From assembly GCF_963678635.1 (NCBI RefSeq), contig NC_087065.1:24263254-24327253 (forward strand): 64,000 nucleotides of DNA. The letters run 5' to 3'. A program made the translations under genes and the position numbers. Source of the DNA: Symsagittifera roscoffensis (Eukaryota > Xenacoelomorpha > Acoela > Convolutidae). The notes below the pieces were generated by a model. The model worked only from the letters and a program-made list of their open reading frames with translations, did no database searches and was not told the DNA's origin. Every line of letters starts with the position of its first letter. Position 1 is the first letter of the stretch. This document shows, piece after piece, positions 63,914 through 64,000 of this stretch.

Positions 63914-64000
63914 NNNNNNNNNNNNNNNNNNNNNNNNNNNNNNNNNNNNNNNNNNNNNNNNNNNNNNNNNNNNNNNNNNNNNNNNNNNNNNNNNNNNNNN
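63914..64000. other. Assembly gap (run of N)
   Basis: 87 undetermined bases to the window end. The Gypsy-B gag N-terminal part presumably continues beyond it. Confidence 0.99.

Noticed and set aside
1-64000. CRISPR arrays, bacterial operons, prophage
   Set aside because: No regularly spaced direct repeats of CRISPR type, no ribosome-binding-site-led gene strings; the introns and retroelements show a eukaryotic genome.

Overview
The window is eukaryotic, most likely from an invertebrate animal. Genes are split by short introns with GT..AG ends, the intergenic DNA is AT-rich, and most of the sequence is decayed transposable-element DNA; nothing bacterial is visible. The two clearest host-type genes are interleaved at 17.9-21.3 kb. 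One is a three-exon plus-strand gene for a C2HC zinc-finger protein of the ZNF474/ZC2HC1 type, a family usually kept by animals with motile cilia or flagellated sperm. The other is a three-exon minus-strand gene for a small membrane protein, lying wholly inside intron 2 of the first. I cannot place the species further.

Layout. 1-13 kb: a minus-strand Ty3/Gypsy-type element (Gypsy-A) whose protease-RT-RNase H part is present in about four overlapping, head-to-tail, internally deleted copies, with gag at 9.2-12.8 kb and integrase at 0.7-2.4 kb. 14.5-17.3 kb: a hAT-type MITE, one copy of a dispersed repeat and an inverted-repeat element with a 58-bp palindrome. 17.9-21.4 kb: the two interleaved host genes plus a hairpin MITE. 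22-25.6 kb: repeats only. 25.6-28.0 kb: a decayed plus-strand gene ending in a KMT5A-like SET domain. 28.4-28.7 kb: a TTAA-flanked MITE. 29-34 kb: repeats and unrecognised minus-strand coding fragments.

34.6-46.6 kb is a nested duplication. A BEL/Pao integrase fragment occurs three times, two copies carrying a 395-bp near-perfect palindrome. Tandem-repeat and G-run DNA flanks them, and a minus-strand gag-like fragment occurs twice. All three integrase copies carry the same premature stop, so the element was dead before it was duplicated.

46.6-63.9 kb is dominated by a second Gypsy lineage (Gypsy-B, minus strand). Downstream of an ordinary protease-RT-RNase H-integrase it carries a macro (ADP-ribose-binding) domain. 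In the long reading frames beyond that are two SGNH-hydrolase-like segments. A non-LTR retrotransposon fragment on the plus strand (59.3-61.4 kb) separates two Gypsy-B copies. The last 87 bases are an assembly gap.

The elements are visibly broken by stops, frameshifts and changed catalytic residues, so this looks like a retrotransposon graveyard around a small gene pair. The most unusual signals are the macro plus SGNH cargo of Gypsy-B, the duplicated palindromic BEL/Pao block and the nested antisense gene.
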